Shown piece by piece: positions 44,398 to 51,530 of a stretch of 58,448 nt of DNA. The notes beneath the pieces are model-generated. The model saw only the letters and a program-made list of their open reading frames with translations. It searched no databases and had not been told where the DNA came from. The stretch is from the NCBI GenBank assembly GCA_934149245.1, contig CAKPER010000006.1:1-58448 (forward strand), given 5' to 3'. Position 1 is the stretch's first letter. Each line of letters opens with the position of its first letter. Source of the DNA: an uncultured Bacilli bacterium (GTDB lineage Bacteria > Bacillota_I > Bacilli_A > RF39 > UBA660). Position numbers and translations under genes: made by a program.

Positions 44398-45801
44398 ATG
44401 AATGATAAATTTAATGATAATATAGATAAAGCTATATCAGATATAGAGGCTAATAAAAATGTTTATCCAACTGGTAGAGTTACAAAAGTTAATAATTATA
44501 ATGTGGAGGTAACTGGATTAAATGATGTAGCTTTTTATGAAGCTGTTAGTATATCTGATAAGGCGGATGGATATGTAATGGGAATATATCCTAATAAAAT
44601 TATTATATCTTTAGTAAATATCACGAAAGATATAGTACCAGGTGATATAGTTTATGCTCTAAAGAAAGAATTTAAATGTAAGTTTAGTATGGATTCAATG
44701 GGTAAAGTTATTGATATTTTTGGTAATGATTTAATTGCTGGTAAAAAATTTGAAAAGACAGTAGATGTAACTTTAGAGAATAAAACAATTCCTATTATGG
44801 ATAGAACTGCAGTTAATAGAGAATTTTTGACTGGTATATCTGGTATTGATTTGATGTATCCAATAGGAAAAGGTCAAAGACAGTTGATAATAGGAGATAA
44901 GAAGACTGGAAAGACACAAATAGCACTTGATGCTATTGTAAATCAAAAGGGAAAAAAAGTTATTTGTATATATGTTGCAATAGGTAAAACTAAAAAGGAA
45001 GTAAAAGATATTTATTATGAATTGACTAAAAGAGGTGCAGCTAGCTATACGATAATAATAGCTTCATTTAACGATGAGTTACCTACTAGAACTTATTTAA
45101 CTCCGTATGCAGCAACATCTATTGCAGAATCTTTTATGATGCAAAAGTATGATGTTTTAGTAGTTTTTGATGATTTAAAAAAACATGCTGATGTATATCG
45201 TGAAATAAGTCTTATGAGTAAGAAAACTCCTGGTCGTGATGCTTATCCATCAGACATATTTTATACACATTCAAGATTATTAGAAAAAGGGGCACAGCAC
45301 GTTGGTGGAGGCTCTATTACTATGTTTCCAATAGTTGAAACAAAAAGTTCAGATATAACAGATTATATTTCTACAAATATTATCTCAATATGTGATGGAC
45401 AATTAGTATTATCTTCTAAAAACTTTGCTAAAGGTGAAAAACCTGCGATAGATTACGGATTATCAGTATCAAGACTAGGTGGTAACGTACAAACATCTGA
45501 TATGAAAAAAGTTGGTAGTAAATTAAGAAGAGAACTATTATCATACTTGGAAGTAAGAGAAGTTTATGAACTTGCTAATATTGATGAGATGAGTAAAGAA
45601 CTTCAAAAGAAAATGAAAGATGGTAAAGTAATGTTAAATAAATTAAAACAGTATAAATTTAGTCCAAGAACAAAGGAAGAAATGAAACAAGATTTTAATT
45701 TTATATTTGATGATAATGCCAATAAAAATACAAGTCAAGCTAAAGATGATGGAAGTAAGCAAGAACAATCAGCTACACAAGAAGAACAAAAGGAAAAATA
45801 A
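44398..45801 (+). CDS. F1-like ATPase alpha subunit
   Basis: 467 aa from ATG 44398 (SD GAAAGGA 9 bases away; earlier in-frame starts lie in or before the SD). It has the beta-barrel domain (about 20-90), P-loop G166-D-K-K-T-G-K-T, D-D-L-K-K-H-A-D-V-Y-R-E-I-S-L, the P-G-R-D-A-Y-P-S-D-I-F-Y motif and S358-R359-L-G-G, the arginine finger that completes the beta active site. It is shorter than ordinary alpha (about 500) and ends in an extra Lys/Gln/Glu-rich tail (about 435-467). Nucleotide-binding residues are intact, so ATP binding is expected. Not a degenerate copy. Confidence 0.93.
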   Translation: MNDKFNDNIDKAISDIEANKNVYPTGRVTKVNNYNVEVTGLNDVAFYEAVSISDKADGYVMGIYPNKIIISLVNITKDIVPGDIVYALKKEFKCKFSMDSMGKVIDIFGNDLIAGKKFEKTVDVTLENKTIPIMDRTAVNREFLTGISGIDLMYPIGKGQRQLIIGDKKTGKTQIALDAIVNQKGKKVICIYVAIGKTKKEVKDIYYELTKRGAASYTIIIASFNDELPTRTYLTPYAATSIAESFMMQKYDVLVVFDDLKKHADVYREISLMSKKTPGRDAYPSDIFYTHSRLLEKGAQHVGGGSITMFPIVETKSSDITDYISTNIISICDGQLVLSSKNFAKGEKPAIDYGLSVSRLGGNVQTSDMKKVGSKLRRELLSYLEVREVYELANIDEMSKELQKKMKDGKVMLNKLKQYKFSPRTKEEMKQDFNFIFDDNANKNTSQAKDDGSKQEQSATQEEQKEK

Positions 45802-45815
45802 AGTGAGGTGCTAGA

Positions 45816-47165
45816 ATGATAGTAGGTAAGATTATATCAATTTTTGATATTAGTATTGAAATAGTTTTAAGCGATAATAGTATTAAAGTTGGTGATATAT
45901 TAGAGGTACAAAATAATTCTAATTATAGATTTGAAGTAGTAGAAATTACTAATACAACTGCTACTTGTATAAGTCTAGAAACTACTAGGGGACTTAGAAA
46001 AGGTGAAGAAGTAGTTTTAGTATCTCATGGAATTCATGTAGAATATTCAGATAAAGTTTTAGGAAGAATATTTAATTCATATGGTAAATCTATTGATAAA
46101 GAAGAGTTTAATAGTGAAAAAACTGCTAGAGTAGATCATCCTACAACTACATTAAAAGAATTAAATATTGAATCTCAAATATTATGGACTGGAATAAAGG
46201 TAATAGATTTCTTTGCACCTCTTCAAAAAGGATTTAAAATGGGATTATTAGGAGGAGCTGGAGTAGGTAAAACAGTATTAATAAAAGAGTTAATTCATAA
46301 TGTATATACTTCATTAAATTCTAATGCTGTATTTACTGGTATAGGAGAACGTTCTAGAGAGGGACAAGAACTTTATTCTGAAATGAAAGAATCAAACTTG
46401 TTGGATAAAATGTCAATGGTATATGGACAAATGGGTGATAATCCAGTATCACGTAGTAAGGCTGTATATTCTGGACTAACTATTTCTGAATATTTAAGAG
46501 ATGAAAAAAAACAAGATGTTTTATTATTTATTGATAATATCTATCGTTTTATTCAAGCTAAGGCTGAGATTGCAACGGAGTTAAAACAAATATTAATAGG
46601 TAATGGATATCCTGCTGATATGGCTAGTGAAATGAGTAAAATAGAAGAAAGAATAAACTCTAATCAAAATGGTTCTATTACCTCTGTTCAAGCTATATAT
46701 ATACCAGCAGATGATTTAACTGATGAATCAGTACAAACTATAATGTCTTATATGGATGGACAAATAGTATTAGATAGAAAAATAGCTGAGTTAGGTATTT
46801 ATCCAGCTATAGATGTATTTAATTCAACTAGTAAATTAGTTGATATTGAAAAAATTGGTGAAAGACATTATAACTTGGTTGAACAAGTTTTAAAAACATT
46901 AACAAGATATAATGAATTAGAGGAAATAATAACAGTACTTGGTATTGAGGAATTATCTGAGGAAGATAAAGGTATATTTTATAGAGCTAGAAAACTTAGA
47001 AATTATTTTTCACAGCCGATGTTTGTAGCGGAGCCTTATACAGGAATACCAGGAGAATTTGTAAAAATTGAAGATATTCTTATAGATGTAGAAAATATAT
47101 TATCAGGAAAATATGATGATATAGATGAAAGTAAATTTTTATTTATAGGAAAATATCATGAATAG
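45816..47165 (+). CDS. F1-like ATPase beta (catalytic) subunit
   Basis: 449 aa. Walker A is G146-G-A-G-V-G-K-T, the catalytic Glu is E178 in G-E-R-S-R-E-G, and Walker B is in V-L-L-F-I-D-N-I-Y-R-F. I-Y-I-P-A-D-D-L-T-D and A-E-L-G-I-Y-P-A-I-D are present, and the C-terminal torque helix reads E-E-L-S-E-E-D. All catalytic features of a working ATPase remain. It diverges from housekeeping beta in R-F-I-Q-A-K-A-E-I-A-T-E-L and nearby, consistent with a separate lineage. It overlaps epsilon by 8 bases and follows alpha by 14. Confidence 0.95.
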   Translation: MIVGKIISIFDISIEIVLSDNSIKVGDILEVQNNSNYRFEVVEITNTTATCISLETTRGLRKGEEVVLVSHGIHVEYSDKVLGRIFNSYGKSIDKEEFNSEKTARVDHPTTTLKELNIESQILWTGIKVIDFFAPLQKGFKMGLLGGAGVGKTVLIKELIHNVYTSLNSNAVFTGIGERSREGQELYSEMKESNLLDKMSMVYGQMGDNPVSRSKAVYSGLTISEYLRDEKKQDVLLFIDNIYRFIQAKAEIATELKQILIGNGYPADMASEMSKIEERINSNQNGSITSVQAIYIPADDLTDESVQTIMSYMDGQIVLDRKIAELGIYPAIDVFNSTSKLVDIEKIGERHYNLVEQVLKTLTRYNELEEIITVLGIEELSEEDKGIFYRARKLRNYFSQPMFVAEPYTGIPGEFVKIEDILIDVENILSGKYDDIDESKFLFIGKYHE

Positions 47166-47409
47166 TAGTGATATAAAGGTTAGAGTCTTTGATATGGAAG
47201 ACGGTTTATTAGAATATGAGAATATCAAGAGTGTAAGAATAGTAAGTAAGGATTATAATTTATTAATAATGAAAGATTATATGCCGATAATAGGAGAAAT
47301 AAATGGAAATGTTGATATTATAGGCCAAGATACAAATATTTCATTTAAAAAAATAAAAGCTTTTTATACAAATAATAATAATATATTTAATTTAATGATA
47401 GAGGAATAA
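47158..47409 (+). CDS. Short epsilon-like subunit lacking the C-terminal helices
   Basis: 83 aa. The sequence fits the N-terminal beta-sandwich of F1 epsilon (I-K-V-R-V-F-D-M...I-I-G-E-I-N-G-N-V-D-I-I). Usual epsilon is about 130 aa, with two C-terminal helices that inhibit ATP hydrolysis; these are missing. Loss of the brake would suit a machine that runs in the hydrolysis direction. It overlaps beta by 8 bases and the next gene by one base (TAATG). The similarity is weak, and synteny contributes to the call. Confidence 0.65.
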   Translation: MNSSDIKVRVFDMEDGLLEYENIKSVRIVSKDYNLLIMKDYMPIIGEINGNVDIIGQDTNISFKKIKAFYTNNNNIFNLMIEE

Positions 47410-47942
47410 TGAAAAATATAAATATAATGAATGGCCTAGTAAACTTTTCTGCTGTTGCTTTATTATTTCTCTTAATAATCTTTATAATTTTTACACTATT
47501 CTGCAAAAAATTTAAGTTTAATAAAAAAAATATCGAATTATATGGTTTGTTTTTAAATTTGGATACAAAATCTCTAATAGCAATTTCTGCTATGACTATT
47601 CATTATTTATTTTTAGTGTGGTGTACTATAACATTTGAAGGATTAAATGTTATATATGTATCTTTTATATTTATTTTAGTTTTAATAAGTGATGTAGCAT
47701 TAGATGATTTTAAAAAACTTGGAATAGATATAGGACTTAATATAATAAATTGTGGAGCAATTCAGCTTATATATATAATTTATAATTATTTAACTAAAGA
47801 AGTCTTCTCTTATATTTTATTAGTGGTTTTAATTTTATTAATTTTATTTGTATTCTTATATTTTACCTATAATTTCTTAAGGCAGATAAATAATAGTGTT
47901 ATAAAGCATAAGTATGTAAATAAGAATAAATATAAAATTTAA
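47409..47942 (+). CDS. Polytopic membrane protein in the F1-like operon
   Basis: 177 aa with about four or five TM helices (about 14-34, 53-73, 79-95, 108-126 and 131-157). I find no subunit-a signature: the conserved TM Arg with its Leu/Asn context is absent, and the only charges in or beside helices are scattered Lys, Asp and Glu. It may replace subunit a as the membrane partner of the c-like ring, or couple the motor to the surface proteins. It lies between epsilon and gamma, not before c, which also differs from the normal a gene. Function unknown. Confidence 0.6.
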   Translation: MKNINIMNGLVNFSAVALLFLLIIFIIFTLFCKKFKFNKKNIELYGLFLNLDTKSLIAISAMTIHYLFLVWCTITFEGLNVIYVSFIFILVLISDVALDDFKKLGIDIGLNIINCGAIQLIYIIYNYLTKEVFSYILLVVLILLILFVFLYFTYNFLRQINNSVIKHKYVNKNKYKI

Positions 47943-47952
47943 GGAGGAAATT

Positions 47953-48741
47953 ATGAGTAGCATAAAAAACGTTGTAAAAGTAATGAATTTCCACTCTTTA
48001 CTTAGGGTAGATAAAGCTAGAAAAAAGGCTGAAAAATATTTAAGTGTAGGTGAAGAAATCACTAAAATTTTAACAGAGATATTATATAATAAAAATTTGG
48101 TATTGGATAAACAAATACTGATGCCTGATAAAACAAAACCTATTTTAGATATTTATATTGCGAATGATTATGGTTATTGTGGTGATTTTAATTCATCTGT
48201 TAGAAGAGCTATAATGAAAAATATTGATAATTATAAGATAATTATAGGAAGTAAGATAGTTTATAAAGATAATAAAACAGTTTTAAAGTTAGAAAAAGAT
48301 TTATTCAATCAAGAATTTACTCAAATAAGACATTATATTGAGAAGTCTTTGCTAGATATGTCTTATAGAGAAATAAATATTTATTATAATCATTATTATA
48401 CTTCTACAACATTTGAATTTAAAAAAGTTAATGTTTTTCCTCTAGAATTTAAAGGTGAATATTATTCAGGAGTAGATTATACTGCAGAGACAAATTTACA
48501 AAATATGTTAAAGAGTTTAGTGGCGTTTTATATATGCTATCAGTTAAAGATGTGTGAATGTATAAGTGAGGCTGCTGAGAACTTGAATAGGAATCAAATT
48601 ACTAGTATGGCTCTTGATAAAATAGAAGAAAAAGAGGAAGAAAAAAGAAATCAATATTTAAGAAAAAGGAATGAAGAAGCTTGTTTTAAAAATGTAGAGA
48701 ATTATAAGAAAATTATTCAAATAGGTGATAATAATGGATAA
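47953..48741 (+). CDS. F1-like ATPase gamma subunit
   Basis: 262 aa. It shows the gamma layout: long N-terminal helix, central Rossmann-like domain with Y-G-Y-C-G-D-F-N-S-S-V (canonical G-L-C-G-x-x-N), and a C-terminal helix with S-E-A-A-E-N-L-N-R-N-Q-I-T-S-M-A corresponding to S-E-x-x-x-R-x-x-A-M-x-x-A. The final part is more charged than usual (E-E-K-E-E-E-K-R-N). It would be the rotor shaft linking the alpha/beta hexamer to the c-like ring. Ten bases after the membrane protein, with SD AAGGAGG. In ordinary operons gamma lies between alpha and beta, so gene order is rearranged. Confidence 0.88.
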   Translation: MSSIKNVVKVMNFHSLLRVDKARKKAEKYLSVGEEITKILTEILYNKNLVLDKQILMPDKTKPILDIYIANDYGYCGDFNSSVRRAIMKNIDNYKIIIGSKIVYKDNKTVLKLEKDLFNQEFTQIRHYIEKSLLDMSYREINIYYNHYYTSTTFEFKKVNVFPLEFKGEYYSGVDYTAETNLQNMLKSLVAFYICYQLKMCECISEAAENLNRNQITSMALDKIEEKEEEKRNQYLRKRNEEACFKNVENYKKIIQIGDNNG

Positions 48742-48907
48742 AGAAAAAGAGAATGTTACTAATCAAACATTGATTCAGAAGATAAAGCAAGTTCAAGAGG
48801 AATTACCTAATATAACATTACCTAATATGGGAATTATAACTAATGAGAAAAAAATTGAGATAAATAGTCAGGATTATATACAACATAAGGCTGTTAGGGA
48901 GGATTAA
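48734..48907 (+). CDS. 57-aa soluble protein of the F1-like operon
   Basis: 57 aa from ATG 48734 (SD AGGTG within the end of gamma; an upstream GTG is rejected). It is hydrophilic, with an amphipathic helix (about 9-25) and L-P-N-I-T-L-P-N-M-G. No TM or Cys. It overlaps gamma by 8 bases and lies two bases before the pilin gene, so it is translated as part of the operon. Possible adaptor between motor and pilin; no homologue known to me. Confidence 0.55.
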   Translation: MDKEKENVTNQTLIQKIKQVQEELPNITLPNMGIITNEKKIEINSQDYIQHKAVRED

Positions 48908-48909
48908 TT

Positions 48910-49122
48910 ATGTTAAATAGAAGAGGTCAAACACTAGTAGAATATGTTTTAATAATTTCGCTAGTTACAGTAATTGCGATAGCTGCAGTTAGAATTTTTG
49001 GAGGTTATTTAAAAGATTCTGTTACTAAAATGAGTTGTTCCATGATTGGAAAGGAATATGTTGAGACAAAAGTAGTAGGAGAGGCATATTGTGCTGGTGA
49101 TGAAGATAGAATGTTTAAATAA
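48910..49122 (+). CDS. Flp/Tad-type pilin-like protein
   Basis: 70 aa. The N-terminus R-R-G-Q-T-L-V-E-Y-V-L-I-I-S-L-V-T-V-I-A follows the Flp rule: a basic leader, then a Glu-Tyr pair five and six residues after the Gly and one hydrophobic helix. It is likely cut after Gly by a prepilin peptidase. The C-terminal part has two Cys (M-S-C-S, A-Y-C-A). No Tad ATPase, TadB/C or peptidase is in the window. It is the last gene of the F1-like operon, two bases after the 57-aa gene, so the motor and a filament subunit are made together. Confidence 0.85.
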   Translation: MLNRRGQTLVEYVLIISLVTVIAIAAVRIFGGYLKDSVTKMSCSMIGKEYVETKVVGEAYCAGDEDRMFK

Positions 49123-49150
49123 TGGAGATACAGAAACTTTAAACATCTTG

Positions 49151-49179
49151 TTGACAAAATAATTAATTAATAGTAAAAT
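49151..49179 (+). promoter_or_regulatory. Promoter of the small surface protein at 49208
   Basis: TTGACA (49151-49156), 17 bases, TAAAAT (49174-49179). Confidence 0.7.
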
Positions 49180-49181
49180 AA

Positions 49182-49203
49182 ATACCCAAACAAGGGGGTA
49201 TTT
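49182..49203 (+). terminator. Operon terminator overlapping the next gene's SD
   Basis: ATACCC (49182-49187) pairs with GGGTAT (49196-49201) followed by TTTTATT. The expected start of transcription from the 49151 promoter (about 49186) lies inside the left arm. The hairpin therefore forms only in read-through RNA from the F1-like operon, where it also hides the GGGGG SD of the 49208 gene. Confidence 0.55.
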
Positions 49204-49207
49204 TATT

Positions 49208-49654
49208 ATGGATAAAGATGTAAAAGCACTAATATGTGATATAATATTACTGTTATTAATTATGGTAATATCTATTCCTATATGTGTAAATGCAAGTCGT
49301 GATTATAATAAGAAGAAGTATGTTTTACAATCTGATAATAATATAAGTGTAAGTATATCAAATGAAAATTCTAACTTTTTTGTTAACATATATAATTATA
49401 ATTCTAGATCTAAAACAGTAAATTTGATTTTAAAGACAAGTAAATTTTCTAATAATTATAATATAACTTTAGATGATAAGTTTTATAATTTAGATGAGAT
49501 TGCTAGAATAGAAGATGATAATTATTATTATTTTTATCTTGGAAGCTACAAAATAAAAAAACATAAACAAATAAAGTTTGATCTTAACTTAATGGGTGAT
49601 GAAGTTTATGATGATAGTATTCAATATAGTTTTTTAACAGAAGCATTAAATTAA
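49208..49654 (+). CDS. Small anchored extracytoplasmic protein
   Basis: 148 aa. One TM helix (about 9-29) follows a short charged start, then about 115 residues of predicted beta sandwich (I-S-V-S-I-S-N-E-N-S-N-F-F-V-N-I-Y-N-Y). No cysteines after the TM. Same topology as the anchored family upstream but smaller and not clearly homologous. It has its own promoter, separated from the F1-like operon by a terminator overlapping its SD. Likely another component of the same surface structure; function unknown. Confidence 0.6.
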   Translation: MDKDVKALICDIILLLLIMVISIPICVNASRDYNKKKYVLQSDNNISVSISNENSNFFVNIYNYNSRSKTVNLILKTSKFSNNYNITLDDKFYNLDEIARIEDDNYYYFYLGSYKIKKHKQIKFDLNLMGDEVYDDSIQYSFLTEALN

Positions 49655-49683
49655 AAAAGCGTTTATTTTAAGCGCTTTTTTTC
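49653..49683. terminator. Bidirectional terminator between convergent genes
   Basis: AAAAAAGCG/CGCTTTTTT stem overlapping the end of the RNase J gene. Confidence 0.75.
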
Positions 49684-51353
49684 TCTTTGGTTTTAATATT
49701 CATAATGATTGGCAATATAATAGGAACTCTGCCTGTTTTATTTGATAAGAATGGCATTAATCCATTGATAATTTCTTGCTTTAAGTCACCATAAGTGACG
49801 TTTTTGTTTTTTAATTTGTTGTTGATTATGTAAGATGATGTTTTTTCTATTTGTTTTATTAGAATTTCGTTTTCGTTAACTAAGATATATCCTCTAGTAG
49901 TAACCATTGGTGTTGCTAATAATTTTTTGTTATCAAAATCAACGTTTGCAATAACTACTAATATTCCATTTGATGACATTAATTTTCTATCCTTTATTAC
50001 TACATTACCTACATCACCAATTCTAGAACCATCAACATATACATCACCAGCAGTGATTTTTCCTCCTCTGGTAATTTTGCTTTTGGAGATATTTAAAACA
50101 TCACCATTTTCTAGGATAAAGGTATTTTCTTTTGGAATATCACATAGAACAGCTAAATCACAATGTTTTTTTAACATTCTATATTCACCGTGATATGGTG
50201 CGAAGTATTCTGGTTTGAATAGTCTAATCATTAATTTTAATTCATCTTGATTAGCATGGCCAGAAGAGTGAATTTCATTAGTGGAATTTGTGTATACTTT
50301 AACGCCTTTTAAATATAGTTTGTTTATTGTTTTAGCAACACTAGCAGCATTTCCAGGAATAGGAGATGATGAGAATATTACTGTGTCATTTGGCATAAGC
50401 TTAATTTGTTTGTGACTACCATTAGCAATTCTTGATAAAGCAGCTAATGGTTCTCCTTGACTTCCTGTACAAAGTAAGCAAATTTGTGATGGCTTTAATT
50501 TATTGGCTTCATCTGGTGTTACAATAATTTTTTTATCTTTTATGTAGCCACATTTTATTGCAATATCAATAGATGTGTCCATACTTCTTCCAAATAAAGC
50601 AACTTTTCTTTTGTTTTTTCGGCAAATTTCAATAATGTGTTTTAGTCTGTATATATTTGATGCAAAAGTTGCTAATATAATACGATTATTTTTTTCATTA
50701 GTAAATATTTCACTTAAGTTATCATCAACGATAGATTCACTGACAGAAGTTCCTTTTACTGTAGCATTAGTAGAATCACTCATTAAAAGCTTAACTCCTT
50801 TTTCTCCTATTTTAGCCATTTTATGTAAATTAGACATAGGACCTATAGGTGTTAAGTCCATCTTAAAGTCTCCTGTCATAACAACTGTTCCGTTAGGAGT
50901 GTCAATAGCAATACCATGTGAATCTGGTATTGAATGGGTAGTTCTAAAAAATTCTATATTAAAGTATTTGGTTTTTATTTTTGTACTTTCATTGTAAACA
51001 TATAAGTTTTTATATTTTATGTTTCTTTCTTCTAATTTTTTATCGATTAAAGCTTTGGCCTGAGCAGGAGCAAATATTTTAGGGATATTTACTGTTTGCA
51101 ATAGAAATGGAATACTTCCTATATGATCTTCATGTCCATGAGTTATAAGTAAAGCTTTAATTTTATTTTCATTCTCTTTTAAAAAAGAGTAATCAGGAAT
51201 AACATAATCAATTCCTAGTAAATCATCTTCTGGAAACATAACTCCAGAATCAACAATAATTATTTCATTTTTATGCATTATACAATACATATTTTTACCA
51301 ACTTCGCCTAGTCCACCTAGAGCGAATACTTGCGTGTTAACTTCTTCTTTCAT
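49668..51353 (-). CDS. rnj: Ribonuclease J
   Basis: 561 aa. It shows the beta-CASP metallo-beta-lactamase signatures: A-L-G-G-L-G-E-V-G-K-N-M-Y, T-H-G-H-E-D-H-I-G (zinc site), T-G-D-F-K-M-D, S-D-S-T-N-A, T-G-S-Q-G-E-P and H-S-S-G-H-A (beta-CASP motifs). It is a 5'-3' exoribonuclease and endonuclease for mRNA decay and rRNA maturation. The H-G-H-E-D-H-I-G zinc motif is closer to RNase J1 than to J2, whose motif is altered. Divergent from the gene at 51531 with a palindromic operator between. Confidence 0.96.
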   Translation of the reverse strand: MKEEVNTQVFALGGLGEVGKNMYCIMHKNEIIIVDSGVMFPEDDLLGIDYVIPDYSFLKENENKIKALLITHGHEDHIGSIPFLLQTVNIPKIFAPAQAKALIDKKLEERNIKYKNLYVYNESTKIKTKYFNIEFFRTTHSIPDSHGIAIDTPNGTVVMTGDFKMDLTPIGPMSNLHKMAKIGEKGVKLLMSDSTNATVKGTSVSESIVDDNLSEIFTNEKNNRIILATFASNIYRLKHIIEICRKNKRKVALFGRSMDTSIDIAIKCGYIKDKKIIVTPDEANKLKPSQICLLCTGSQGEPLAALSRIANGSHKQIKLMPNDTVIFSSSPIPGNAASVAKTINKLYLKGVKVYTNSTNEIHSSGHANQDELKLMIRLFKPEYFAPYHGEYRMLKKHCDLAVLCDIPKENTFILENGDVLNISKSKITRGGKITAGDVYVDGSRIGDVGNVVIKDRKLMSSNGILVVIANVDFDNKKLLATPMVTTRGYILVNENEILIKQIEKTSSYIINNKLKNKNVTYGDLKQEIINGLMPFLSNKTGRVPIILPIIMNIKTKEKKSA

Positions 51354-51457
51354 TTAAACTTCCTTTCTATAAATTAATAATTAACCGTTTACAAAAATAA
51401 AAAATCTTTTAGAAAAGTTCCACTAATAAAATGATTATACTATAAATTAATTTAAAT

Positions 51458-51475
51458 TTCAAGTAGCTACTTGAA
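51458..51475. promoter_or_regulatory. Perfect 18-bp palindrome, candidate operator
   Basis: TTCAAGTAGCTACTTGAA equals its own reverse complement. It overlaps the -35 box (51471-51476) of the 51531 gene, as expected for a dimeric repressor site. Confidence 0.6.
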
Positions 51476-51499
51476 TTTTGGAGTATTATATATTATAAT
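51471..51499 (+). promoter_or_regulatory. Promoter of the tail-anchored protein gene
   Basis: TTGAAT (51471-51476), 17 bases, TATAAT (51494-51499); the -35 lies in the palindrome. Confidence 0.65.
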
Positions 51500-51530
51500 T
51501 GAAGTAATAATAAGGAAAGAGGTGTCAAGA

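Noticed and set aside
43354..48741. Ordinary housekeeping ATP synthase operon
   Set aside because: There is no subunit a, the c carboxylate is missing, gene order is rearranged and epsilon is half length.
50575..50997. Hydrophobic plus-strand frame of 140 codons opposite the RNase J gene
   Set aside because: It is antisense to the conserved beta-CASP region and lacks an SD.
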